Positions 9,369-18,004 of a stretch of DNA of 64,000 nucleotides are shown one piece after another (positions within the stretch are counted from its first letter, which is position 1; each line of letters begins with the position of its first letter). A model generated the notes under the pieces. It was given only the letters and a program-made list of their open reading frames with translations. It was not told where the DNA came from and did no database searches. Source of the stretch: Chitinophagaceae bacterium. Its GTDB lineage: Bacteria > Bacteroidota > Bacteroidia > Chitinophagales > Chitinophagaceae. Both the position numbers and the translations under genes were made by a program. The stretch spans positions 62,001 to 126,000 of the forward strand of contig JADJYK010000025.1 in the NCBI GenBank assembly GCA_016719815.1, written 5' to 3'.

Positions 9369-9742
9369 ATGGCATATCAAAGTTTTGAAGACCTGGAGGT
9401 TTGGAAAAAGGCCAGAGAATTGAAAAATGAAATATCCGGACTGGTAAAATTTTTCCCATCTGATGAAAAATTCAGATTAACCGACCAGCTCATAAGAAGT
9501 TCCCGTTCTGTAAACACACAATTGTCCGAGGGACACGGGAGAAGAACATGGCCTGACAGACTCAGGTTTTGTGTAATTGCAAGAGGGTCTTTAAGTGAAA
9601 CGTTGAACCATTTAATTGATGCCTGCGATGAACACTATATTACAACAGAACAATTAAATTATTTCAGAATTAAAATAAGCGAGGTTGAAAATTGTTAAAT
9701 GGTTATATAAGTTTCCTTGAGAAAAAATCGAAAGAGGAGTAA
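9369..9742 (+). CDS. Four-helix-bundle protein, S23 / IVS-encoded family (frameshifted end)
   Basis: The N-terminus SFEDLEVWKKARELK and the later QLIRSSRSV...LSEGHGR block are typical of the S23 family first described in 23S rRNA intervening sequences. Family members are about 115-125 residues and form a four-helix bundle. The open frame stops at 9698 after 109 residues. Adding one A to the run at 9688-9691 restores the usual ending EVEKLLNGYISFLEKK, with a stop at 9740-9742. There is no rRNA nearby, so this is a free-standing copy. It sits between inverted repeats and immediately upstream of typA. The function is not established. Confidence 0.8.
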
Positions 9743-9746
9743 TTTA

Positions 9747-9783
9747 TCAACCTGTTAACCAATCAACCCGACAACTTACCAAC
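9747..9783 (-). repeat. Right inverted repeat flanking the four-helix-bundle gene
   Basis: On the minus strand this reads GGTTGATTGGTTAACAGG, the partner of the repeat at 9314-9334. It abuts the typA start codon directly, so the S23 cassette and its repeat form the typA leader. Confidence 0.45.
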
Positions 9784-10374
9784 ATGAACATCAGAAACAT
9801 CGCCATCATTGCCCACGTTGACCACGGCAAAACAACATTGGTTGACAAGATTTTACATGCTACCAAAGTGTTCCGTGATAACCAGGAAACCGGTGATCTC
9901 ATCATGGACAGCAACGACCTGGAGAGAGAGAGGGGTATTACTATTTTCAGTAAGAATGCAGCCGTAGTATATAATGATATTAAAATCAACGTAATTGACA
10001 CTCCCGGCCACGCCGATTTTGGCGGCGAGGTGGAAAGGGTGCTTAAAATGGCCGACGGCGTAATCCTGCTGGTTGATGCTTTTGAAGGCCCGATGCCACA
10101 AACAAGGTTTGTGCTGCAAAAAGCCCTGCACTTAGAACTACACCCCATTGTGGTTATCAATAAAGTGGATAAACCAAACTGCCGTCCTGATGAAGTACAT
10201 GATGCGGTGTTTGAACTGTTTTTTAGTCTTGATGCGACCGAAGAGCAGCTTCACTTCCCAACCTATTACGGAAGCGGTAAGAACGGATGGTTTAACGACT
10301 CTTTGGAGCAAATAGAAGGTATTACTCCGCTGTTAGATGGAATTTTGAAACATGCCGCCACCAACCGTGCATGA
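9784..10374 (+). CDS. typA: Ribosome-associated GTPase TypA/BipA, N-terminal part
   Basis: This carries the translational GTPase G domain: P-loop AHVDHGKTT (residues 10-18), the switch region ERERGITIFSKN, DTPGHADFGGE and NKVD (about 126-129). TypA/BipA binds the ribosome and supports ribosome assembly and stress adaptation. The true coding part ends near 10351. There the frame breaks next to CATG: two bases seem to be missing, as CATATG would restore the His-Met-Pro-Pro-Pro join. The remainder is in the next entry; together they give about 600 residues, the normal TypA length. The typA promoter probably lies upstream of the S23 cassette. Confidence 0.9.
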   Translation: MNIRNIAIIAHVDHGKTTLVDKILHATKVFRDNQETGDLIMDSNDLERERGITIFSKNAAVVYNDIKINVIDTPGHADFGGEVERVLKMADGVILLVDAFEGPMPQTRFVLQKALHLELHPIVVINKVDKPNCRPDEVHDAVFELFFSLDATEEQLHFPTYYGSGKNGWFNDSLEQIEGITPLLDGILKHAATNRA

Positions 10375-11590
10375 AGGAACATTGCAAATGCAAATAACAT
10401 CGCTCGACTATTCATCCTTCCTCGGTCGTATTGCCGTGGGAAAAGTAAGCCGTGGTACAATAAAAGAAAATCAGCCGGTATCGCTGATGCAAACCGATGG
10501 CAGCATCAAAAAAACAAGAGTAAAAGAGTTGTATGTGTTTGAGGGAATGGGCAAAAAGAAAGTAACCGAAGTGCCTGCTGGTGACCTGTGTGCTGTAGTA
10601 GGGATTGAAGATTTTAATATTGGTGACACCATTGCCGATTTTGAAAATCCGGAAGCTTTACCAAACATCAGTGTGGATGAGCCCACCATGAACATGCAGT
10701 TTTCTATTAACAACTCCCCTTTTTATGGTAAGGATGGAAAATTTGTAACCAGCCGCCACCTGCGTGACAGGCTGATGAAAGAAACAGAAAAAAATCTTGC
10801 CCTGAAGGTAGAAGATACCGACGGCGGCGACACCTTTATGGTGTACGGTCGTGGCATCCTGCATCTTGGCATTTTGATAGAAACCATGCGCCGGGAAGGA
10901 TATGAGCTTACAGTGGGACAACCACAGGTGATCGTAAAAGAAATTCATGGAGCAAAATGCGAGCCTTACGAAAACCTTGTTGTAGATGTACCGCAGGAGT
11001 TTGCCAGCAAGGTAATTGACCTGGTAACAAGGCGCAAAGGCGAACTGCATGTGATGGAAACCAAAGGTGAAATGCAACATCTTGAATTTGAAATTCCTTC
11101 AAGAGGATTGATAGGCCTGCGTACTCAAATGCTTACAGCCACAACCGGCGAAGCCGTAATGGCCCACCGCTTTGTAGATTATAAACCCTGGAAAGGTCCG
11201 ATTCCCGGCCGTAACAATGGTGTGCTGATTTCAAAAATTCAGGACAAAACAACCGCTTATTCAATAGATAAGCTACAGGACAGAGGAACCTTTTTTGTTG
11301 ACCCGGGAGAAGATGTTTATGCAGGACAGATTATTGCTGAAAATATTAAACCCGGCGACCTGGTCGTTAATGCCACCGAACAAAAGAAACTAACCAACCA
11401 CCGTGCCAGCGGAAGCGATGCGGCAACTAATATTGCCCCTAAAACACAGCTTAGTTTAGAAGAGTGCATGGAATACATCCAGCAGGATGAATGTATTGAA
11501 GTAACGCCAAATTTCATCCGTATGCGGAAAGTAATACTGAACGAAGATGAAAGAAAAAAAGTGCAGAAGAGGATGGAAGCCGAAGTGTAA
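10352..11590 (+). CDS. typA: Ribosome-associated GTPase TypA/BipA, C-terminal part
   Basis: This continues typA in the next frame and begins with the family sequence EGTLQMQITSLDYSSF of domain II. Further on are RGILHLGILIETMRREGYE, the domain V sequence RGLIGLRTQMLT, and the TypA-specific C-terminal domain with NHRASGSD and SLEECMEYI. All are diagnostic of TypA and separate it from EF-G and LepA. The ATG at 10352 is internal to the real gene. A Rho-independent terminator follows the stop. Confidence 0.9.
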   Translation: MPPPTVHEGTLQMQITSLDYSSFLGRIAVGKVSRGTIKENQPVSLMQTDGSIKKTRVKELYVFEGMGKKKVTEVPAGDLCAVVGIEDFNIGDTIADFENPEALPNISVDEPTMNMQFSINNSPFYGKDGKFVTSRHLRDRLMKETEKNLALKVEDTDGGDTFMVYGRGILHLGILIETMRREGYELTVGQPQVIVKEIHGAKCEPYENLVVDVPQEFASKVIDLVTRRKGELHVMETKGEMQHLEFEIPSRGLIGLRTQMLTATTGEAVMAHRFVDYKPWKGPIPGRNNGVLISKIQDKTTAYSIDKLQDRGTFFVDPGEDVYAGQIIAENIKPGDLVVNATEQKKLTNHRASGSDAATNIAPKTQLSLEECMEYIQQDECIEVTPNFIRMRKVILNEDERKKVQKRMEAEV

Positions 11591-11612
11591 AAATAATCCA
11601 GCAACATTATAC

Positions 11613-11645
11613 AATGCCAGCCCTTAAGCCTGGCATTTTTTTTAT
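11613..11645 (+). terminator. Rho-independent terminator after typA
   Basis: The stem AATGCCAG / CTGGCATT has a 9-base loop and is followed by eight or more T. It lies 22 bp after the typA stop. Confidence 0.8.
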
Positions 11646-11711
11646 TGAATATACCCTCCTCCGGGTATTGCGTACCATTTGTTATTTTTTACTTTACATA
11701 AAAATACTATT

Positions 11712-13728
11712 ATGAATAAAAGAATTGCTGTTCTTTTTATACTAAATATCCTTTACAATAATGCTTACTCACAATGCCTAAGTGGCGACTGCCTTAACGG
11801 ATTTGGAAAACAAAAATACAAGAACGAAGATGTGTATGAAGGTTATTGGAAAAATGGCTATTGTAATGGCAAAGGGAAAATGTATTATTCTAATGGAGAT
11901 GTATACGACGGAGATTGGGTTAACGGAAGCTGGAACGGAAAAGGGAAATACAGCTGGAAAGATGGCAGGGTGTATGAGGGGGCAACAAAGACGGTTATTT
12001 TGAGGGTTCTGGAGTTTTGTGGGGCTCAGAGCAGTAAGTATGAAGGCTACTGGAAGGTGGGTAAAAAAGATGGCCAGGGAAAACAGCTTTATTCTACCGG
12101 GAATGTATACGAAGGAACATTTGTAAAAGGAGTCAGGCAAGGAAAAGGAAAATTTATTTGGAAAAATGGTGGCTGGTACGACGGCGACTGGAAGGATGAT
12201 AAATTTAATGGTTATGGTAAACGGATGCTTACCGATACCACCTGGTACGAAGGATATTGGGTAAACGACCTGCGGGAAGGAAAGGGCAAAGAACTTTATC
12301 ACAATGGTGATGTGTATGAAGGAAATTTTAATCAGGGAAAAAGAAACGGGCAAGGTAAATACACAGCAAAATCCGGATGGTCATATGAAGGAAATTATAT
12401 TGACGGAAAGTCAAACGGAAAAGGGAAGTTGGTGCAGGCCAATAAAGACGTTTATGAGGGTGATTTTGTGAATGAGAATGCGGATGGTTATGGCAATTGT
12501 GTTTATGCAAATGGCGACCGGTATGAGGGTCAGTGGAAAAATAAGCAAAGAGAGGGTGCCGGAACGTTTTTCTATAAAAATGGGGATGTGGTTGAGGGCT
12601 TATGGAAGGGTAACAAATTAAATGGCAAAGCAACATATACTTATAAATCCGGGGATGTATATGTTGGTGATTTTTTAGCAGGAGAAAAATCTGGTAAAGG
12701 CATTCTTACCAAAAAGGATGGCACCGGGTATGATGGAAACTGGGCTTACAATTTTTATAGTGGTGATGGAATTTTAACGCTACCAGGTAAAATTCGGTAC
12801 GAAGGAAAATTTGCATCTGGAACGGCCTCTGGCAATGGTAAATATTACCGCAATGACAAACTGGTTTATGAGGGCTTTTTTGACGGAGCCTCCATCCTTT
12901 CCTACTCTAAAGTTTGGCTGCTAGCTGACGGCACTTTTGCAAAAAGGACCGTTTACACGGATGGTTCCTTTTTTGAAATCTATTATCCAGATGGCAGGGC
13001 TTATTTCGGTTCCATTAAGGATATAGGCTATTATGGAAAAATAAACGATATAACGCCATTAGAAGGATTTATGCTTTATCCTGACGGAAAAGTAATAGCT
13101 GGAAAATGGGAGAATGGAACGCTTAAACAACAAACAGGCACCACTAAATTCAAGATGAATGGCGGAACTACTGATTACACAAAGGCAAGGGCGCAATATG
13201 GTTATAAAAAATATGCCGACGCTATAAAGTCCTTTACCCAGGCACAGGATAAAGGCTATAAAGACGATAGTATCAGTTTATTCAGAGGCTTAGCCTTTTA
13301 TGGAGTTGCCAGATACGACTCTGCATTAACAGATTTGGGCACATTTTTAAAAAATCATCAAAAGATAAGGATGCTCTTACTTACAGGGCAAAAGCATATT
13401 TTGTAAAAAAGATACCGCTGCCGGACTTGCAGATTATAACAGCTATGTAAAATTCTATCCAAAAGATACAACCGGCTACTGGCAAAGAGGTTTTATTTAT
13501 TATAATAAAAAGGATTATTCCAGCGCTATTGCCGATTACAACAAGGTGCTTGAGTACGCTAAAGGCACAAACGACAACGTGTACTACTACCGCGGCATGT
13601 GTTATGAGGCGCTGGGCAAGAATGCAGAAGCCTGTGCTGATTTTAATAAAGCAAAAGAGAAGGGAAACAAAAATGCAGAAGCCAAGGCAAAAAAGCTTTG
13701 TTCTGCCGCCCCGCCAAATACCAAATAG
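11712..13728 (+). CDS. Secreted MORN-repeat protein with C-terminal TPRs (two frameshifts)
   Basis: A signal peptide (MNKRIAVLFILNILYNNAYSQ) is followed by about 13 MORN repeats (consensus YEGxWxNGxxxGxGxxxY) through residue about 470. A TPR-like region follows, with YKKYADAIKSFTQAQ and later KKDYSSAIADYNK and YYYRGMCYEALGKN. The open frame stops at 13406. Two A runs, 13360-13363 and 13405-13410, are each one base short; adding both restores a continuous frame to 13728. MORN repeats form a beta-sheet scaffold that can bind lipids or proteins. In Bacteroidota, secreted MORN proteins are of unknown role. The start at 11712 is chosen for the signal peptide. Confidence 0.75.
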
Positions 13729-13844
13729 CCAGATTACTCAGCCGTATTTTAGTTCCTGTTGTACTTACAGGCGAATCTCTCCTGTCTATATAACAACCGG
13801 ATTCTCCTACTTTTGTTACAACTACCAGGCAGGTAGGCAATATT

Positions 13845-14669
13845 ATGACCCCCAACATTTTTCATTTCATATTTGGTATGGCGCCTGATTTTGGGGGCAA
13901 ACCATTTTCATTGGTTCATTACCTATCTATAAAATCGGCTGTTGAACTAAATAAACCCGATGCCGCATACTTTCATTATCAATACGAACCGCAGGGCGAA
14001 TGGTGGGAAAAAGCCAAGCCGCTGCTTACGCTGAATAAAATAATTGCTCCTGAATCCATTTTGGGAAACAAGCTATACCATGTGGCACACAAGGCCGATG
14101 TGGTGCGGCTGCAAATGCTGAGAGATGTTGGCGGCATTTATCTTGACCTTGACACCATCAGCGTAAAGCCGCTAACCGGGTTAAGGCAACATTCCTTTGC
14201 CATTGGCCAGGAATTGAAACCCACCTATGTACCCAAGAACTGGCGGCAAAAACTAAAGTACAAACTTGGGCTTATCAAAAACACAGAGGGCTCAACCGGA
14301 TTATGCAACGCTGTATTGCTGGCAGAAAAAAACAGCACCTTTGTAAATCTGTGGTTAGATGAGTACAAATCATTCCGTTCGCAGGGGCGGGATAAATACT
14401 GGAACGAACACTCTGTGCTGGTTCCGTTGCGGCTTGCAGAACAATATCCGCAGCATATCACCAAACTCAGCCCTTATGCGTTTCACTATCCCTTGTATGA
14501 TGCGGCCGGATTGAAGTTAATGTTTGAAGAGGTAACTTATTTTTCCGAAGCATATCTGCACCACCTGTGGGAATCATTTGCATGGAAAAAATATATGTCT
14601 CTGTTAACCGAAGAAACCATCCGAAAAACTGACACTACTTACAATATTATAGCCCGCAGATTTTTATAA
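13845..14669 (+). CDS. Glycosyltransferase with DXD motif (GT32-like)
   Basis: A 274-residue protein. IFHFIFG at the N-terminus and HKADVVRLQMLRDVGGIYLDLDT (about 88-110, with DLD as the DXD motif) mark the Gly_transf_sug/GT32 family, whose members include Och1 and capsule glycosyltransferases. The DXD motif coordinates a divalent metal and the nucleotide sugar. The gene is followed after 8 bp by a GT4 gene, so the two probably act on the same glycan. Acceptor and sugar are unknown. Confidence 0.82.
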   Translation: MTPNIFHFIFGMAPDFGGKPFSLVHYLSIKSAVELNKPDAAYFHYQYEPQGEWWEKAKPLLTLNKIIAPESILGNKLYHVAHKADVVRLQMLRDVGGIYLDLDTISVKPLTGLRQHSFAIGQELKPTYVPKNWRQKLKYKLGLIKNTEGSTGLCNAVLLAEKNSTFVNLWLDEYKSFRSQGRDKYWNEHSVLVPLRLAEQYPQHITKLSPYAFHYPLYDAAGLKLMFEEVTYFSEAYLHHLWESFAWKKYMSLLTEETIRKTDTTYNIIARRFL

Positions 14670-14677
14670 TCAACAAA

Positions 14678-15166
14678 ATGAAAATTGGCTTTGCCGCAAG
14701 ATATAATCCGCTTGATAAAAAAACCTGGTCGGGCACCAGTTATTACATATACCAACAACTTAGCAAACTGGGGGAGGTGGAAATTTTTCAATATAAATTA
14801 CCCAAGCTTTTACAGGAGTGGCTCACCACCCAAAAAAGTATTAACCGCCGTTGGTTTAAGAAACATACATCGGTTGAGTTTTTGAAATCGTATGCAAACT
14901 ATTTCAGCAGGCAGCTAAGCAAAGATTTGAGAAAAAGGCCGATTGATATTCTTTTTGTTTCCGGGTCTTCACAGCTTATTGCTTATGTGGAAACGGATAT
15001 TCCGGTAGTGTATATGACAGATGCCACTTTCCGGCAACTCCAGGGCTATTATACCAGTTTCAGCAATCTGGCGGGTTATAACCGCAGGCAGGGCATTGCT
15101 TTGGATAAAAGAGCCTTTCATAACGCAGCACATTGTATGCTGGCATCCGGCTGGTGCAAAAATTAG
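14678..15166 (+). CDS. Glycosyltransferase family 4, N-terminal part
   Basis: This is the acceptor-binding half of a GT-B glycosyltransferase: KIGFAARYNPLDKKTWSGT at the start, then DILFVSGSSQLIAY, and PVVYMTDATF. It breaks off after AAHCMLASGWCKN at the end of the N-terminal domain. The next in-frame homology starts in another frame at about 15163. Relative to other GT4 proteins roughly 30-40 residues are missing at the join, including the usual segment that contains a VPFG-type motif. This is more than a one-base lesion. Confidence 0.75.
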   Translation: MKIGFAARYNPLDKKTWSGTSYYIYQQLSKLGEVEIFQYKLPKLLQEWLTTQKSINRRWFKKHTSVEFLKSYANYFSRQLSKDLRKRPIDILFVSGSSQLIAYVETDIPVVYMTDATFRQLQGYYTSFSNLAGYNRRQGIALDKRAFHNAAHCMLASGWCKN

Positions 15167-15741
15167 AATTATCTTTTGATTATTCCGGCACCTGCCGGTT
15201 ACTTTTTTTGGGAGTGGAATGGGAGCGGAAAGGCGGGGAGATTGCCCTTACCGCTTTCAGGTTGTTACAACAAAAAGGATTGAACCCTGTGCTGCATATC
15301 ATCGGCTGTGTTCCTCCGCACAATATCAGCAACGAACAAAACATCATCAACATTCCGTTTCTTGATAAAAACAAGCCGGAAGATTTTCAACAACTGCACA
15401 ATATTTTTTTACAAACCGATTTTCTATTATTGCCCACCCGTGCCGAATGTGCAGGCATCGTTTTTTGTGAAGCCTCTGCCTACGGAATCCCTTCCATTAC
15501 CACAGATACCGGAGGTGTGACAACTTATGTTAAGAACGGGGTGAATGGCTTTTTGCTTCCGGTTGAAGCCGGTGGCGAAGAACATGCCGGTATTATTGAA
15601 GGTTTATGCAGAAATGTTACTGAAATGCAATTACTTAAGAAGGGCTGCCGCAACAAGTACGAAGAAGTCCTTAATTGGGATCGTTGGGGTTTAGAATTTA
15701 AAAGAATAGCGGAGACATTAATTCAAGCCAAAACCCATTAA
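15163..15741 (+). CDS. Glycosyltransferase family 4, C-terminal part
   Basis: This is the nucleotide-sugar-binding half: LLFLGVEWERKGG, a donor-site loop, then PTRAECAGIVFCEASAYGIPSIT, with the E(x7)E-type motif of GT4 retaining transferases. It ends with NWDRWGLEFKRI. It belongs with the preceding fragment as one enzyme that probably builds a surface glycan with the upstream GT32-like protein. Confidence 0.78.
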   Translation, partial: LELSFDYSGTCRLLFLGVEWERKGGEIALTAFRLLQQKGLNPVLHIIGCVPPHNISNEQNIINIPFLDKNKPEDFQQLHNIFLQTDFLLLPTRAECAGIVFCEASAYGIPSITTDTGGVTTYVKNGVNGFLLPVEAGGEEHAGIIEGLCRNVTEMQLLKKGCRNKYEEVLNWDRWGLEFKRIAETLIQAKTH

Positions 15742-15760
15742 TATTGCAAAAACTTTTTTG

Positions 15761-15988
15761 ATGCGCAGAAGGTTCCTGGTACTGGTTTTTTCTTTGTTAC
15801 TTATTCAAACCTTTGGGGTTAAGTTATCTGCTCAGTGCTCTGTTTGTACCAAAACAGCCCAGCAAATGGGCGAACAGCCTGCAAAAGGAATGAACAGCGG
15901 TATTATTTATCTTGCCCTTACGCCACTTTTATTAGGCGGTTTTCTTTCGTATCGCTGGTGGAAGGGCAATAAAGAGCCGCATGCTTAA
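15761..15988 (+). CDS. Small membrane protein with CxxC motif
   Basis: A 75-residue protein with an N-terminal signal or anchor (MRRRFLVLVFSLLLIQTFGVKLSAQ), then CSVC, and a second hydrophobic helix (GIIYLALTPLLLGGFLSYRWW). Small proteins of this layout are common in Bacteroidota and remain uncharacterised. The two Cys just after the signal could be redox active or bind metal. The ATG at 15761 is preferred over a TTG three bases upstream. It follows the glycosyltransferase by 19 bp and is probably cotranscribed. Confidence 0.65.
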   Translation: MRRRFLVLVFSLLLIQTFGVKLSAQCSVCTKTAQQMGEQPAKGMNSGIIYLALTPLLLGGFLSYRWWKGNKEPHA

Positions 15989-16048
15989 TAGAAAAACAGC
16001 CTGTTCTTTTGTTTTTTTGGTTTATCTGCCTCTTATTTTCAGCCCCTT

Positions 16049-17941
16049 TTATTGCAGCAATAATTTCTGAACTAACCCGTCTGCTTTAATAAAATAAATT
16101 CCCGGTTTACATGCAGCCAGATTTATTGTGGTGTGTCTTCCGGTTATTGCCTGTGTAATTATTGTTTTTCCTGAAATATCGGTAATTTTTACGGTCTGTA
16201 CCCTGACTGAATTTGTGATTACAGTAATATTATTATTTGCAGGGTTTGGATAAATAGAAAATGACGGACTTTCATTAATTGCTACCATCTGTACCGGAGA
16301 AAAGCTTATTTCATTATCCGACCGGGTTATTCTCAACCTGTAAAATATTTTGCTCCCGGTAATTTCAGTATCAGTAGCTGTATAGTTGTACCGGCCTGAT
16401 TCAGCAGTAATAACTTGACTGAATCTCCATTCCAAACCATTGACAGATTTTTCTATCACAAAGCGTTTTGCCATCTCCGGATTGGCTACTTCCCATTCCA
16501 GAAAAACATTGTTGCTTTTCCATTCAGCGAAAAAAGAAATGAGCTTAACGGGCAACAATAACTGGCAGTAACCGGCAGTAATTGTACTGCGGCTAAAATT
16601 GTAGTTAGTATTTATAAAACCAGTGTTGCCGGCAGTAGCAGGTTGTGCTGCAGCACAGGAAGCATCTCTTCCGCTTTCCGTTCCTGCTGCTCCACCGGCA
16701 TATAAAATAGTTCCTGCCGCTGCCGTTCCATTAAAGTATATAACACCGCCGCTGCCGCCGCCACCACCACCAAAACAACGGCCAATGTTGCCCCCGTCAT
16801 TTGAATTACCGCCGGCTCCGCCATTTGCAGAAACATTGATATTTCCGGTGTAGGTATCTGTATGTATAATTATCGTTCCGCCTGCACCACCACCACCTGC
16901 GCCATCTGAGGCAGACTCTCCGCCTGTACCACCATCAGCAGAAACAGTTTGATTGTTCCCGCTAATGTTTGTTGCCCATATAAAAACAATGCCACCGCCA
17001 TGTCCGCCACCCTTTGTGAAAACACCATTGTTATTATGTCCTGCTCCACCACCTCCTCCCATAAAGATTTTTTGACCGCTACTGTTGCTAAGTGCTTTGC
17101 CTGCTTCCCCCCTTCGTGTAACAGTACAGGAAACTCCGTTACTTGAGTTGCCACCGCCAATGCCACCATTACTAATGTTTGCCCCACCGCCGCCGCTGTT
17201 ATTATGGTTGTTACCTCCTCCGCCTCCATTCGCTGCAGCGCCACGACCACCCGTTTGGGTTGAAGCCAAATCTGCTATTCCTTCGCCTTTGTAAGCTCCG
17301 CTTTGGGCAGGCGATGATACAGAAGCTGTATAGTAATAACCGTTCGCAGGAAATACATCTGAACAACTGGCACCGCTTAAAAGAAATGCACCACCGCTAT
17401 ATCCGGATAAACCTGCATAGATGGGTGCATTCAATGTTATGTCCTGATCTGCAAAAATGGCAATAACGCCGCCAGTTCCGGAACCGTTATCCCAGGGTAT
17501 GGCTTTTACTGTATCCACAACTGTTGCAGAAACATACTCAGCGAACTGCACTAGCTGTACTTTTCCTGTTGTTGTATTGTATGCGTTTAATAACTGGTGA
17601 AACAGAAATACAGAATCTCCTTTAATATAACATACTGTTCCTATTTCATAATTACCGGCTTCATTCAATGCTGTTATATCACCAAAGCTGCTGCTGTTTG
17701 TTGTGTTTATTGACGCTCCTTTCATTTGTACTACCATCACCCTGCTGTTAACATCAAGCGCAGCTATATTGGTAATTCGCAAACAGGCTTTAGCGGGAAT
17801 TATTTCCACGACCTGGTGGTAAGTATTTACAACACCACTGACAGATGACTGCCCGCTGCCAGGGAAACATTTTAATAACAACATTACCACTATTATACCG
17901 TGGAAAAAAGATTGTATTTGCAGTTTGTCTTCTCTCAACAT
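16049..17941 (-). CDS. Secreted glycine-rich protein with T9SS C-terminal sorting domain
   Basis: A signal peptide region lies at residues 1-32. A beta-rich N-terminal part runs to about 200. From about 220 to 440 there are many Gly-rich blocks (GGGGG, SGGGG, GGHGG) with Asn and Ser. A fibronectin-like segment follows (PVKLISFFAEWKSNNVFLEWE). The last about 75 residues form the type A sorting domain: FSIYPNPANNNI, VKITDISGKTI and a C-terminal GIYFIKADGLVQKLLLQ. T9SS cargo is exported across the outer membrane and often anchored there. The Gly-rich middle suggests an adhesive or structural role. The start at 17941 avoids five extra residues of a 17953 start; either is possible. Confidence 0.8.
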   Translation of the reverse strand: MLREDKLQIQSFFHGIIVVMLLLKCFPGSGQSSVSGVVNTYHQVVEIIPAKACLRITNIAALDVNSRVMVVQMKGASINTTNSSSFGDITALNEAGNYEIGTVCYIKGDSVFLFHQLLNAYNTTTGKVQLVQFAEYVSATVVDTVKAIPWDNGSGTGGVIAIFADQDITLNAPIYAGLSGYSGGAFLLSGASCSDVFPANGYYYTASVSSPAQSGAYKGEGIADLASTQTGGRGAAANGGGGGNNHNNSGGGGANISNGGIGGGNSSNGVSCTVTRRGEAGKALSNSSGQKIFMGGGGGAGHNNNGVFTKGGGHGGGIVFIWATNISGNNQTVSADGGTGGESASDGAGGGGAGGTIIIHTDTYTGNINVSANGGAGGNSNDGGNIGRCFGGGGGGSGGVIYFNGTAAAGTILYAGGAAGTESGRDASCAAAQPATAGNTGFINTNYNFSRSTITAGYCQLLLPVKLISFFAEWKSNNVFLEWEVANPEMAKRFVIEKSVNGLEWRFSQVITAESGRYNYTATDTEITGSKIFYRLRITRSDNEISFSPVQMVAINESPSFSIYPNPANNNITVITNSVRVQTVKITDISGKTIITQAITGRHTTINLAACKPGIYFIKADGLVQKLLLQ

Positions 17942-18004
17942 AATATGTTGCAATGTTAAATACCTGATAGTTGCTGAGAGGATTTTGTTTCTAAATAAGC
18001 AGTA

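Noticed and set aside
9369..9742. A 23S rRNA intervening sequence
   Set aside because: The protein family is known from rRNA introns, but no rRNA sequence flanks it here.
11778..12353. Minus-strand open frame opposite the MORN repeats
   Set aside because: The MORN repeats (Gly/Tyr/Trp-rich) produce an open antisense frame rich in Phe, Pro and Ile. It has no independent evidence.
16612..17294. Several proline- or alanine-rich open frames over the glycine-rich T9SS gene
   Set aside because: These are mirror images of GGT/GGC glycine codons read in other frames.
16049..17941. Glycine-rich blocks as a tandem DNA repeat or CRISPR-like array
   Set aside because: The repeats are short, irregular and in frame with a protein that has a signal peptide and sorting domain.
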